64,000 nucleotides of DNA from Emticicia oligotrophica DSM 17448. GTDB taxonomy: Bacteria > Bacteroidota > Bacteroidia > Cytophagales > Spirosomataceae. This document shows, piece by piece, positions 53,810 to 63,042 of this stretch. The notes beneath the pieces are model-generated. The model saw only the letters and a program-made list of their open reading frames with translations, was not told the origin of the DNA and made no database searches. Numbering within the stretch: the stretch's first letter is position 1; every line of letters begins with the position of its first letter. The DNA is taken from NCBI RefSeq assembly GCF_000263195.1, contig NC_018748.1, positions 3,534,001 through 3,598,000 on the forward strand, read 5' to 3'. Made by a program: the position numbers and the translations under genes.

Positions 53810-54340
53810 CTAAACGGTTAATTCGTTTTCTTCTTGAAGTTCTACACCACGTCTGAAGATTTGAGAAATGATATAAACTATTCCAGCCATGAATAAATAC
53901 ATTTCATTATCAAAAATATGTATCAAATCGACTGATGTCTTCTTGAAAATATATTTCATGTAGCTATTGGCAAGTACAGCAACGAGCCATAGTCCAAAAG
54001 TAAAATAACCCAAGTTTTGTATTTTAACTGAAAATTTATGATTAAAAGGGGAATCTAAATTTAGCTTTAGCAAGAAATCAAAAAGATAATACCAGATAAA
54101 TGCCTTTAAGCCTGAAATCATAATTGAAAAGCTCATGGTTATGTAGAAGTATTTTTGATGTTCGCCATAAAGTTCATAGATTTCTTTGATGACCTTGTAA
54201 GTATTTTGTGCGATTGAAGGGTATAGAAAGCTTATAACTAGAGAAAAAATCTGACTTCCACATTCAATTGAAAATCCGATTGCAGGAATTAAAGTTAAAT
54301 ACTTGATAATATTTAAGATGTCTTTGCTTTGCGATTTCAT
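53810..54340 (-). CDS. DUF2975 family membrane protein
   Basis: The 176-residue protein has four hydrophobic helices (about 11-31, 48-65 weaker, 67-90 and 107-130, 145-160) and the family pattern with a basic internal loop (LNLDSPFNHKFSVKIQNLGYF, about 93-113). It has no catalytic motif. DUF2975 proteins are co-encoded with small XRE regulators in many Bacteroidota and Firmicutes, and may act as membrane partner or anti-regulator of the XRE protein; this is not established. Helix boundaries are approximate. The XRE gene follows after three bases. Confidence 0.8.
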   Translation of the reverse strand: MKSQSKDILNIIKYLTLIPAIGFSIECGSQIFSLVISFLYPSIAQNTYKVIKEIYELYGEHQKYFYITMSFSIMISGLKAFIWYYLFDFLLKLNLDSPFNHKFSVKIQNLGYFTFGLWLVAVLANSYMKYIFKKTSVDLIHIFDNEMYLFMAGIVYIISQIFRRGVELQEENELTV

Positions 54341-54361
54341 AATATTATTTATTTATTGAAA

Positions 54362-54391
54362 CAAATGTAGTAAAAATATATTGATAAACAA
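54362..54391 (-). promoter_or_regulatory. Promoter of DUF2975/XRE operon
   Basis: On the minus strand TTG (54389-54391) is followed after 19 bases by TACATTTG (54362-54369), a full Bacteroidota promoter match, about 15 bases upstream of the likely transcription start and 22 upstream of the ATG. Confidence 0.55.
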
Positions 54392-54417
54392 TAAATAAAT
54401 ACTGAAAATCAATATAT
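54376..54417. promoter_or_regulatory. 10-base inverted repeat, possible XRE operator
   Basis: Perfect arms ATATATTGAT (54376-54385) and ATCAATATAT (54408-54417), 22 bases apart. The first arm lies in the promoter spacer and the second just upstream of the -33 element, a typical place for a repressor. The rest of the 406-base gap (54341-54746) contains the nadE promoter and AT-rich sequence with no gene. Confidence 0.4.
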
Positions 54418-54618
54418 TGTTTATGAATAACAATTTTTTCTATGAATATTGACCTACAGAAAATATAATAATGTGCGTTGGAGTTTAAGAATATTTAGAT
54501 TTAATTCTTAATTAAATAATTATAAGAAATAAAACATATTGCTTCATTTCATTGAAGATTTACATTATTGTTGAATTTGTAAAAAAGTTAATAATCAATT
54601 AAGCTGTCGGCTTTAAAC

Positions 54619-54646
54619 TTGAAGGTGAGAGATTTTGTTATATTTG
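54619..54646 (+). promoter_or_regulatory. Promoter of nadE
   Basis: TTG (54619-54621), 17 bases, then TATATTTG (54639-54646): a strong Bacteroidota promoter match. Transcription would start near 54653, with a leader of about 94 bases that contains repeated CACTCATT words (54710-54740). Confidence 0.6.
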
Positions 54647-54746
54647 CAAAGACTTGAATAGATTTTTAGATTTTAAAACAGAGTAAAAAACTGATGAGCG
54701 AGAACATTTACTCATTTGTCAATTCACTCATTCACTCATTGATTTA

Positions 54747-56774
54747 ATGAAACTTATAAAAGTAGCAGCTGGTACGCTGAACCAAACGCCATTAGCTTGG
54801 GAGCTGAACCAAAAAAATATTATTGATTGTATTAAAGAGGCTGATAAGCAAAATGTTAGCCTTTTGTGTTTGCCAGAATTATGTATTACAGGCTATGGTT
54901 GTGAAGATGCCTTCTACTCATGGGATTTGGTCGAACAAGCCAAAGAAAGCCTTCTTGAAATTGTACAACATACCTCTGGAATGATTGTTTCGGTGGGTAT
55001 GCCTATTCGTTTCAACAATAAAATCTATAATACGGCTTGTCTAATAGCTAATAAGAAAATCTTGGGTTTTGTTTGCAAGCAGCATTTACCAAATTATGGT
55101 GTGTTTTATGAAGACCGTTGGTTCCATCGTTGGCCTGCGGGTATGCGTGATGAAATCGAAATTGATGAATTTCGTTATCCAATTGGCGATTTAGTTTTTG
55201 AATTGAGTGGTGTAAGAATAGGATTTGAGATATGTGAAGATGCATGGGTGGCTAATCGCCCAGGACGTGCAATGTTCGATAGAGGGGTAGATATTTTACT
55301 GAATCCAAGTGCGAGTCCTTTTTCATTTTCTAAGTTTGTCACTCGTGAGCGTTTTGTGATAGATGGAAGTCGCTCATTTTCATGTAGTTATATTTATACA
55401 AATCTACTAGGTAATGAATCAGGTCGCTTAATTTTTGATGGAGATTCAATGATTGCATCTGATGGAAACTTACTGGTTTCATCTCCACGATTTGGTTACG
55501 CTGATTTCTACGTAACTTCGGCTGTCATTGATATTGAAGCACCAAAGGTGAACCATTCTCAAGTAAAATCGCCGCTTGGACAAGGTAATTGGAAAGTTCA
55601 AGCACTTTTCGATTGGCCTGAAGTGAAGCCAGTTGCTCCACAAATTGCCGAATTAGAGAAATTTGAACGTGGAGGATATTTAAAAGAAGAGGAATTTGCT
55701 CGTGCTGTAAGTTTGGCCTTATTTGATTATCTCCGAAAATCACGTTCGCAAGGTTTTACTATTTCACTTTCAGGTGGTGCAGATTCTTGTGCTTGTGTGG
55801 CTCTTTGTGGCTTAATGATTCGTTTGGCTGAGGAAAGTATCGGTTTAGAAGCTTTCAAACAAAAACTTTCCCATATTAAAAAAATACAAAATTGCCAGTC
55901 GGTAGAAGAACTAACAAAAGAACTAATACATAGTATTTATCAAGGTACCGAAAACAGTTCGAGTGATACTTATGAGTCAGCAGAAAGTTTGGCCAAAAGT
56001 ATAGGTGCAACGTTTTATAATGTAAATATTAATGGTTTAGTAGAGTCGTACAAAGATTTGGTTGAACAACAAATAGGCCGAAATCTTACGTGGGAGACAG
56101 ATGATTTACCACTTCAAAATATTCAAGCTCGTGTACGTGCTCCAAGTGTTTGGTTGCTAACGAATCTCTATAACCATTTATTGATTGCCACCTCAAACCG
56201 TTCAGAAGTAGCCGTAGGCTACTGCACAATGGATGGAGATACGGCAGGAAGTATCAACCCAATTGCGGGAATTGATAAGTTTTGGTTGAAAAAATGGTTG
56301 GTTTGGTTGGAAACCATTGGTTGCGATGTAAAGGGCAAGCATATCAAGATTGAAGGTTTAAACAAAGTAAATAGCCTACAACCAACTGCCGAGCTTCGTC
56401 CGCTCGAAACGAAGCAAACGGACGAGAAAGATTTGATGCCTTATGAAGTGCTAAACTCAATCGAAGGTGCTGCTATAAGAGATAAGAAGCCACCATTAGA
56501 ATGTTTATTGTTTATGGAAGCACTCTACGAAGGCCGTTTCGAACGCTCAACTTTGGCCAATTGGGTAGAGAAATTCTTTAGAATGTGGAGCAGAAATCAA
56601 TGGAAGCGAGAGCGTTATGCTCCGAGTTTTCATTTAGATAGCTATAACCTCGACCCACGAGGTTGGTGTCGATTCCCGATTTTATCGGGTGGGTTTGAAA
56701 AAGAACTGGCTGATATGCGAGAATATCTCGAAAAAGGCGACCGCCGAAAATCGAGAGGAAGGATTGGGTTTTAA
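54747..56774 (+). CDS. nadE: NAD+ synthase, glutamine-hydrolysing
   Basis: The 675-residue protein has two domains. The N-terminal amidase (about 1-280) is nitrilase-like with the catalytic triad Glu44 (LPELCITGYG), Lys111 (CKQHLPNYG) and Cys163 (FEICEDAW), which releases ammonia from glutamine. The C-terminal synthetase (about 310-675) has the ATP P-loop SLSGGADS (Ser342) and the NaAD-binding part TSNRSEVAVGYCTMDGDTAG (about 479-498). Thus it makes NAD+ from nicotinate adenine dinucleotide with glutamine as donor. The length is that of the glutamine-dependent, ammonia-channelling form. A good promoter lies upstream and a terminator follows; the gene is not in an operon. Confidence 0.95.
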   Translation: MKLIKVAAGTLNQTPLAWELNQKNIIDCIKEADKQNVSLLCLPELCITGYGCEDAFYSWDLVEQAKESLLEIVQHTSGMIVSVGMPIRFNNKIYNTACLIANKKILGFVCKQHLPNYGVFYEDRWFHRWPAGMRDEIEIDEFRYPIGDLVFELSGVRIGFEICEDAWVANRPGRAMFDRGVDILLNPSASPFSFSKFVTRERFVIDGSRSFSCSYIYTNLLGNESGRLIFDGDSMIASDGNLLVSSPRFGYADFYVTSAVIDIEAPKVNHSQVKSPLGQGNWKVQALFDWPEVKPVAPQIAELEKFERGGYLKEEEFARAVSLALFDYLRKSRSQGFTISLSGGADSCACVALCGLMIRLAEESIGLEAFKQKLSHIKKIQNCQSVEELTKELIHSIYQGTENSSSDTYESAESLAKSIGATFYNVNINGLVESYKDLVEQQIGRNLTWETDDLPLQNIQARVRAPSVWLLTNLYNHLLIATSNRSEVAVGYCTMDGDTAGSINPIAGIDKFWLKKWLVWLETIGCDVKGKHIKIEGLNKVNSLQPTAELRPLETKQTDEKDLMPYEVLNSIEGAAIRDKKPPLECLLFMEALYEGRFERSTLANWVEKFFRMWSRNQWKRERYAPSFHLDSYNLDPRGWCRFPILSGGFEKELADMREYLEKGDRRKSRGRIGF

Positions 56775-56785
56775 TGAATACGATT

Positions 56786-56823
56786 AAAAAGTTTCGTAGT
56801 AAAGTTTTACCACGAAACTTTTT
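56786..56823. terminator. Terminator between nadE and the sulfatase operon
   Basis: Twelve-base arms AAAAAGTTTCGT (56786-56797) and ACGAAACTTTTT (56812-56823) with further pairing inside form a stem between convergent genes; T-runs are present on both strands. Confidence 0.85.
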
Positions 56824-56831
56824 AGTTTAAA

Positions 56832-58340
56832 TTATTTACCCAACCAATTTAACTGATTCCAGTAAGTAGGTCCATCGTTGGTTTGAAGTTTACCTTTTGT
56901 ACTGCGGCCATCTTGAATCTGCTTAGTGAGCAAATTGGTCAATTCTTTCACTATTTCAGGGTTTTGAGCATATACATTTTGTGTTTCTCCAATATCCGTA
57001 GCTAAATTATAAAGTTGAATTGGAGGAAGTGTTTTGGCTTCTTCGCTGGTTTCTTTGGGTTTTCCATTTCCGCCCGAATGCGAACACATTATCAATTTCC
57101 AATTATCTTTACGTATTGCAAAGAAGCCATCAGATGAATGATGAATGACCGATTTTCGAGCATCATAAGTTGACTTTTTTCCTGTTACCTCACTCAGAAA
57201 GCTAAAACTATCTTCGGCTACATTATCTGCTAATTTTTGTTTAGTAAGCTCGGCGACTGTCTGAAAGAAGTCAGTTGTACATACTAATTGTTTACTTACT
57301 TTAGGTGCTTTGATTGTATTTTTCCACGAAACAATGAATGGAACATGGTGTCCTCCTTCAAAAATATCAGTTTTTAGACCTCGATACATCATTGAAGGAT
57401 TATGCCCTTTACTTAGTTGTGCTTTCAAATCAGCAGGATTGGCGAAACCATTATCAGAAGCAAAAACAATCATGGTATTTTCATAAACACTATTTTTTTT
57501 CAATGCTTCAACAACTTGTCGGACTACATCATCTACCATCAAAACAAAATCTGCATAAGGCGAAACATTACTTTTGCCTACAAACTTACCAATAGGTAAA
57601 ATAGGCGTATGTGGTGCCGCCAGTGGAAAATAAAGGAAAAATGGTTTCTCCTTATTGGAGTTTTGGTTAATGAAACTAAGTGCTTTTTCAGTAAATTTTC
57701 CTAAAACTTCTTCTGGCTGAAAATCAGGAGCGATAATACCTGCACGAAATAATTCAATACCTTTTCTTCCGATACAAGTATCTTTCGGAATTGCCGTGCA
57801 GAAACCGTTTTCTACGTAAGCATACGGAGGCATATCGAGTGATGCAGGAATGCAAAACGAATAATCAAAACCATTTGTATTAGGGCTATTTCGAACATGC
57901 TTCGTGAAATCTACATTTTTCTCACCAGCCTCAATGTTTCCCCAATTCCATCCCAAATGCCATTTTCCCACAATACCTGTTTTGTAGCCTTGTTTTTGCA
58001 AGAACGAAGCAACTGTTTCTCTTTTCGGGTCAATTAGTGGTGTATCATACCCATGGAGTACACCTTTTTTTAGTGTAGTCCGCCAGTTATAACGTCCAGT
58101 CATAATTCCATAGCGAGTAGGCGTGCAAACAGCAGAGGTGGTGTGGGCATCAGTAAATTTTACACCATGTTGAGCCAATTGGTCAATGTTTGGCGTTTGG
58201 ATTTTACTTTCTGGGTTATAAACTGATACATCACCAATACCCAAATCATCGGCAAGGATATATATTATGTTTGGTTTTTGGGCAAAACTTCTTGTAATAC
58301 TGAAACATAGTAATATAAGAATAATAACTTTTTTTTTCAT
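56832..58340 (-). CDS. Secreted sulfatase (formylglycine-type, family S1)
   Basis: The ATG at 58340 starts a signal peptide (MKKKVIILILLCFSITRSFA); a longer frame to 58436 would overlap the upstream gene. The 502-residue protein has the metal-binding pattern NIIYILADDLG (Asp31, Asp32) and the sulfatase signature CTPTR with Cys72 as the future formylglycine and Arg76, then GRYNWRTTLKKG. HTPILP and SDNGFANP are also family-typical. Formylglycine formation in the cell needs a maturation enzyme, not present here. It probably removes sulfate esters from a glycan, glycolipid or other substrate outside the cytoplasm. It is the last gene of the minus-strand operon, 47 bases after the cytochrome/dehydrogenase gene. 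Confidence 0.9.
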   Translation of the reverse strand: MKKKVIILILLCFSITRSFAQKPNIIYILADDLGIGDVSVYNPESKIQTPNIDQLAQHGVKFTDAHTTSAVCTPTRYGIMTGRYNWRTTLKKGVLHGYDTPLIDPKRETVASFLQKQGYKTGIVGKWHLGWNWGNIEAGEKNVDFTKHVRNSPNTNGFDYSFCIPASLDMPPYAYVENGFCTAIPKDTCIGRKGIELFRAGIIAPDFQPEEVLGKFTEKALSFINQNSNKEKPFFLYFPLAAPHTPILPIGKFVGKSNVSPYADFVLMVDDVVRQVVEALKKNSVYENTMIVFASDNGFANPADLKAQLSKGHNPSMMYRGLKTDIFEGGHHVPFIVSWKNTIKAPKVSKQLVCTTDFFQTVAELTKQKLADNVAEDSFSFLSEVTGKKSTYDARKSVIHHSSDGFFAIRKDNWKLIMCSHSGGNGKPKETSEEAKTLPPIQLYNLATDIGETQNVYAQNPEIVKELTNLLTKQIQDGRSTKGKLQTNDGPTYWNQLNWLGK

Positions 58341-58387
58341 GTTTATTTCTGGTAATTGGGTTAAAAGAGAGCAAAGTGAAATCGATT

Positions 58388-60637
58388 TTATTGACTCGGA
58401 GGTGTAGAAAGTTGTTCCAGTTCTTCTATTGTCCAAGGTTCGGTTTTTGCTGAGTGCTGCTCTCTAATTTTCTTTACATCAGCCACTTGTACAACTGCCG
58501 ATTGTCTTCCTTTGCCCACTCGCATCGATGTTCCAACAAATTCGTAGCGGATATAACTCACTACTGAAGCAATCCATTCATCAGAGTTATCATTCATGGC
58601 CAACATCACACTTGGGTAAGATTTGCCTTCAATTGGGCCTTTCAAACCATTCATCAGGATTCGAATTGCAATATCTTTATCGGCGTTGATGTGTTTTGCT
58701 CCTCTTAAAGCAGGAGCAGCATTGGTGGGTAAACCTTTTCCATCAGCACCATGACATGCCGAACAAAGTGATTTGTAGATTTCGCCCCCTGCCAAAATCA
58801 ATTTTCGCTCGGGAGCAGTAAATCCTGCCAGTTTTATGCCATAAATCTTGGCATCTTCGTTTTTATCAATGCTCTTTTTTACGCTCGTAATCATCTGATT
58901 ATTGGCGTTTTGTGTCAGAATTTCTTCCACAATTTGCTTTGCTAATACACTTTTATTCGACCCCAACGAAAGTAAAATCTGAGTTTTAATGTCATAATTT
59001 TCATCGTTTATCATTTTACCGATGGTGGCCATCATGGCTTGGTCGTTTTGCTTCAAAAAGATTTCCGAAATCCAAATAGCTGTTTTTCTAACTTGTGGGT
59101 CAGGGTCTTTCAAAGCGGTATAAATGATTGGTCTATCAATCGCATTCAAACCTTCGAGTGTCCATAATGCGTGAATTCTTCCGAGTGCCGATGTTCCATT
59201 TTTGCCTGAAGCCATTGCCTTTAATGCAGGAACTACCGATTTATCCTCTAAGATAATAATTTGCTTTTGGGCATTGTCTCGCCACCAACCGTTGGGGTGG
59301 TCTAAGTATGCTAACAGAGATTTTGCTGGTACATCTAGCATTTTTGGCTGAGGCCCTCTTTTATAATCATCGTGCACTAAACGCCAAATTCTGCCTCGTT
59401 GGTTAACTTTGCCAATACCATAATAATCTATTTTACCTCGAAGAAAAGAGCCTTTCGGAGTCCAGTTTGATTCTTGAATAATGCCTCTGTTCATGTCCAC
59501 GATATAGAGACACCCATCAGGGCCAGTATAAGTATTGGTTGGACGGAAATAAAAGTCAGTGCTGGCAATAAACTCTTTTTTGTCGTAAACGTTTTCGAGC
59601 TGGGTTTTACCTTGATTATTAATGACTTTAGCACGGCGAATGATACGAGCAACGGGTTCGTTGATGAGATAATCGCCAACTAAGTCGGCTGGAAGACGGT
59701 CGCCTCTAAAGATAGATTGCCCGTTGGCGGCAGTGAAGTGATTCAATGTACTATCTGGATTTAGACGTGGTTTTCCACCTTGTACATCGGGCGTAGCAAT
59801 GATTGGGTAAATACGGTTGAATTTTTCCTCATTGTAAGCATCCGAAAACTCTAACTGGCCATATTTAGGGTTAATTTGAAAACCACTTCCTGCGTTTTCG
59901 CCACCTGCACGGCTAAAAAATAATCTTCCGTAATTATCGTGTGTAAGTCCCCATTGACCATTCGAGCCACTTGGCATAGAATCGGGTTTTAGTACACCAT
60001 TTTTGTATCTAAAACGAACGGCATCGTAGGTCTGATAGATATAATTATCCAGATTCCAGTCTAAGCCACTTCTTTGATGCTCCAAATTTCCACCTGCAAC
60101 TTTCCCTAAAATGTAGGCAGGCTTTTTTACATCAGCTATCCCATCGCCATTAGTATCTTTATAGCTGTAAATATCATACGTATCGGTTTCATTGACCAAA
60201 AGCTCGTGATTTACGCACAAAATCATACGTGGTAAAAGTAGGTCTTTGATAAAAACCGAACTTTTATCTATTTTTCCGTCATTATCTGTGTCTTCAAGTA
60301 GCATCACACGACTTCTTTTTTCTTTTGTGCCTGTACCATCCGCATCCTGCGTATAAGTTTCCATTTGAGCAACATACATTCGGGCGTTTCCGTCCCAAGC
60401 AATGGCCACTGGTTCTGCAATCATGGGTTCGCTTGCAACCAGTTCCATATGATAGCCCTCAGGAACACGAAATGCTAAGCGACTTTGTTCGGGCGAAAGT
60501 AGGGGAGGGGTTATGGACTTAAGACTATCAGTTACACCAAATTGTAAGTTTATTTCAGAGTTGGTTTCTTGAAATTTGGAAAAATAGGATAGGCCTAAAA
60601 AGGTCAATAAGCTGAATATCAGGTAATTAATTTTCAT
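58388..60637 (-). CDS. PVC-type heme protein with beta-propeller dehydrogenase domain and cytochrome c
   Basis: The 749-residue protein has an N-terminal hydrophobic signal/anchor (about 4-22), a six-bladed-propeller membrane-bound dehydrogenase domain (about 55-420; FRVPEGYHMELVASEP, then repeated DTDNDGKID and DTNGDGIAD calcium-binding-like loops), HEAT-like repeats (about 440-590) and a C-terminal cytochrome c with CSACH (Cys625, Cys628, His629). This layout is known from Planctomycetes-type proteins and from Bacteroidota glycan clusters. It likely oxidises a sugar or alcohol and passes electrons through heme. Its start overlaps the ceramidase-family gene stop by four bases (ATGA), so translation is coupled. 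Confidence 0.87.
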   Translation of the reverse strand: MKINYLIFSLLTFLGLSYFSKFQETNSEINLQFGVTDSLKSITPPLLSPEQSRLAFRVPEGYHMELVASEPMIAEPVAIAWDGNARMYVAQMETYTQDADGTGTKEKRSRVMLLEDTDNDGKIDKSSVFIKDLLLPRMILCVNHELLVNETDTYDIYSYKDTNGDGIADVKKPAYILGKVAGGNLEHQRSGLDWNLDNYIYQTYDAVRFRYKNGVLKPDSMPSGSNGQWGLTHDNYGRLFFSRAGGENAGSGFQINPKYGQLEFSDAYNEEKFNRIYPIIATPDVQGGKPRLNPDSTLNHFTAANGQSIFRGDRLPADLVGDYLINEPVARIIRRAKVINNQGKTQLENVYDKKEFIASTDFYFRPTNTYTGPDGCLYIVDMNRGIIQESNWTPKGSFLRGKIDYYGIGKVNQRGRIWRLVHDDYKRGPQPKMLDVPAKSLLAYLDHPNGWWRDNAQKQIIILEDKSVVPALKAMASGKNGTSALGRIHALWTLEGLNAIDRPIIYTALKDPDPQVRKTAIWISEIFLKQNDQAMMATIGKMINDENYDIKTQILLSLGSNKSVLAKQIVEEILTQNANNQMITSVKKSIDKNEDAKIYGIKLAGFTAPERKLILAGGEIYKSLCSACHGADGKGLPTNAAPALRGAKHINADKDIAIRILMNGLKGPIEGKSYPSVMLAMNDNSDEWIASVVSYIRYEFVGTSMRVGKGRQSAVVQVADVKKIREQHSAKTEPWTIEELEQLSTPPSQ

Positions 60638-61476
60638 AGTTTTGTTTGTAGAGGTTGAATTTTTGAAAATCTAAAAAATGCGTAACTGCAAAAACTACTC
60701 ATAGCTGTAAGTAAATGCCATATTGCATGACCTTGGTAAAGTGAATGAGGATCACAGTTGATTTTTTGTACATCTAAAGTACGAATTTTAACCGCTATAA
60801 ACATTAAAACAAATCCTAAAATTGCCAAAATAAATGATTTTTCTTGGCGAAATTGAATATAATGAATAGCAATGCTTATTAGTAGTAGTAAAATCATGAA
60901 AGGTAAGAGTTTACTACTTGAAATTATAAGTGAAAGAGGAAGAAAAGCTATGATGATTAAGATTAAAACACCAAACCAAAGTTTTTTTATAATTTCTGAG
61001 AATTCGATTTTATGTAGAAGATGATACCACCCAATTCCCAACAAAGCAATAGAGATACTGTAAGTACCATTCATATCAACCCTTTGCCCTAAATAGGTAA
61101 GTGAAGCGTGAAAAAAGGCACTTCCAAAACTCAAATAAATAAAACAACAACTCATTAATACTGATAAAAGCGGGAACTTTTCAAGCTTATTTTGCGTGTT
61201 ATTTTCTTTATTTCTGAAATCAAATTGGGCAATTTGGAAGACTAAAATACCAAAGAAAAAATAGGCTAAATTTGAATAAGTATTCATTGATTGATGAAAA
61301 AAAGCCTCTGAATTATTAAACTCGCAATACTCCACTGTCAAAGCCGATTTACTTAGGGTCATTCCATTCCAAACACTTCCGCTCAACCACGTGTTTAAAC
61401 ACGCCCAAATTGCTATCATTCCGAAGGTATAAATGAAGGCTATTCCTAAAAATCTGAAAAATAATTGCTTGTTCAT
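60634..61476 (-). CDS. Alkaline-ceramidase-family membrane protein (CREST superfamily)
   Basis: The 280-residue protein has about seven membrane helices and the alkaline ceramidase (PF05875) motifs. CE at 51-52 and NTYSNLAYFFFG (65-76) are typical. The zinc site is intact and spaced as in human ACER3 (S77, H81, D92, H217, H221): Ser119 and His123 in GSAFFHASL, Asp134 in GQRVDMNG, and His250 and His254 in QGHAIWHLL. So it should hydrolyse the amide of a ceramide-like sphingolipid. Bacteroidota make sphingolipids and sulfonolipids, which are possible substrates. It is co-translated with the dehydrogenase downstream and starts five bases after the 514-residue protein, placing it firmly in the sulfatase operon. 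Confidence 0.85.
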   Translation of the reverse strand: MNKQLFFRFLGIAFIYTFGMIAIWACLNTWLSGSVWNGMTLSKSALTVEYCEFNNSEAFFHQSMNTYSNLAYFFFGILVFQIAQFDFRNKENNTQNKLEKFPLLSVLMSCCFIYLSFGSAFFHASLTYLGQRVDMNGTYSISIALLGIGWYHLLHKIEFSEIIKKLWFGVLILIIIAFLPLSLIISSSKLLPFMILLLLISIAIHYIQFRQEKSFILAILGFVLMFIAVKIRTLDVQKINCDPHSLYQGHAIWHLLTAMSSFCSYAFFRFSKIQPLQTKL

Positions 61477-61481
61477 GTAGC

Positions 61482-63026
61482 TTATTTTTTGGGAGTGATT
61501 TCAACTAAAGGCTTTTTAATATCCCAATTGGCAGGTATTTCAAAAACTATTTTAAAAATACCAGTAATTTCGTCAGAAACTGCATAGCCTTCGTGTAGTT
61601 TTTTATCTTCAATGCTATCAATTTGGGTAATTTTTAAAGTGGTGTTGATACCGAGTGTCATGCCTGAGAAGTTCCATTTCGTTGGTGTAAATGCTTCTTT
61701 CGTTAAGTTTTTTGCATAAACAAATACCTCAAAACTACTGGGTTGGGTTTCATTGGCAAAAATACTCATTTGAGTTTCTGATACTTTTACATTGGTTTTT
61801 CCGTCGCCCAAGGTCATTAGCCAAAAAATATCTCCATCGGTTGTTTTCCAATGAATTGTTCCAGTTTTTATTTGTTCCCAAACTCTTTTATTTCCCCATA
61901 AACCACCCATCATCCAATCTTTATTCATCATGGCAGTTACTTTCTTGATGCTATCGCCTTTGTAATTATTAGGAATATTACGGGTAATAAATTGAGGTTT
62001 TGAAAATGCTTTAAGTTTCATCAAATCATTTTTGGGAATCGATAAACCCAAATTAAAAATTGGGGCGAGGTTGCTCATTTCGCCATATTTTGGGCCTTTC
62101 TTTAGAGGCATTGGAGCCAGTTTTTCATCGTCAACTGCAAGTGCAATCCAAGTGCCAGTAATGGCAAAATATTTGGTCATGTCCATGCCATAAGCTCTAA
62201 AATACGGGCCTGGCATATTTTTTAGAATAGGATTATAAAATATAGTGATTTCGTGCCAAAAATCCTTTTCGAGAGCTTTACCCATTTCTTGAATTTCTTT
62301 CGAAAAAGCGAATTCTCGCCATAAACCAAGACCAATCAGCGTTACGCCATAATAAGTTGGGGAGTTAAATTCACTAAAAGTTTTATTGGTTTGGTATAAC
62401 TTGAAAATATCACGAGCTTTTTTCAAACCCGCATTTTTGATTTCGTCTAAGCCGAATTCCGTCCCGACGTATTCCATCAAAAAAGCACTCATGATTGAAA
62501 TATTGGTGTAATCGGGAGCAACGTTTCGTTTGAAAGCTCCTCTGGCTGCGTGAATAATGCCCGTTTCAATGTCTTTGATGATATTTTCGGGAAGAAGATT
62601 TCTAAACTTGTTCCTGATAATAATCAAATCACAACCGATAAATTCCCGCCAATTTTGGTCAAATTTATCGTTTTTAATAGATGTTTTCCAGATTCCGTAA
62701 ATTTTGGTGTTTTCGTCTTGGTATTGATTTTTTAAAATCCAACGTAAAATTACAACGGCTTTTTCTTTATCTCCTGTGGCATTTCTAAACAAAAGGGCTT
62801 CTGCCAATCGGGTTTTGCTGCGTAGGCTGGTGTTATCTGTGAGTACGTCTTCAATGGAAGTTCCAGCAGGAATTTCATCAGCTAAAACCTCTTCAAATAA
62901 ACGTTTTTGATAAGTCGAAAGAGTTTGATAAGTATATTTTTTTGTGTAAATATCATCGTTTTCAGTAGCCTTGGCAACAAAAAACTGTAAAGCGAAAAAC
63001 ACATATATGACTAATGATTTTTTCAT
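61482..63026 (-). CDS. Secreted (alpha/alpha)-toroid-like protein, possibly polysaccharide lyase or hydrolase
   Basis: A signal peptide (about 1-20) is followed by a mainly helical domain (about 30-340) with the stretch FSEFNSPTYYGVTLIGLGLW (about 220-239), which resembles toroid-fold lyases and hydrolases, and then a beta-rich C-terminal domain (about 370-514, ending VEITPKK). I do not recognise a defined family; no catalytic residue can be assigned, though Tyr and His residues near FWHEITIFYNP are candidates. The position between a sulfatase and a ceramidase-family gene, with 16 and 5 base gaps, suggests it removes or cleaves part of the same substrate. Confidence in function is low, in coding high. 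Confidence 0.85.
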   Translation of the reverse strand: MKKSLVIYVFFALQFFVAKATENDDIYTKKYTYQTLSTYQKRLFEEVLADEIPAGTSIEDVLTDNTSLRSKTRLAEALLFRNATGDKEKAVVILRWILKNQYQDENTKIYGIWKTSIKNDKFDQNWREFIGCDLIIIRNKFRNLLPENIIKDIETGIIHAARGAFKRNVAPDYTNISIMSAFLMEYVGTEFGLDEIKNAGLKKARDIFKLYQTNKTFSEFNSPTYYGVTLIGLGLWREFAFSKEIQEMGKALEKDFWHEITIFYNPILKNMPGPYFRAYGMDMTKYFAITGTWIALAVDDEKLAPMPLKKGPKYGEMSNLAPIFNLGLSIPKNDLMKLKAFSKPQFITRNIPNNYKGDSIKKVTAMMNKDWMMGGLWGNKRVWEQIKTGTIHWKTTDGDIFWLMTLGDGKTNVKVSETQMSIFANETQPSSFEVFVYAKNLTKEAFTPTKWNFSGMTLGINTTLKITQIDSIEDKKLHEGYAVSDEITGIFKIVFEIPANWDIKKPLVEITPKK

Positions 63027-63042
63027 ACGTAGTTGATGTTTA

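Noticed and set aside
58341-58436. Longer start for the sulfatase
   Set aside because: It would precede the signal peptide with 32 polar residues and overlap the dehydrogenase gene by 49 bases.
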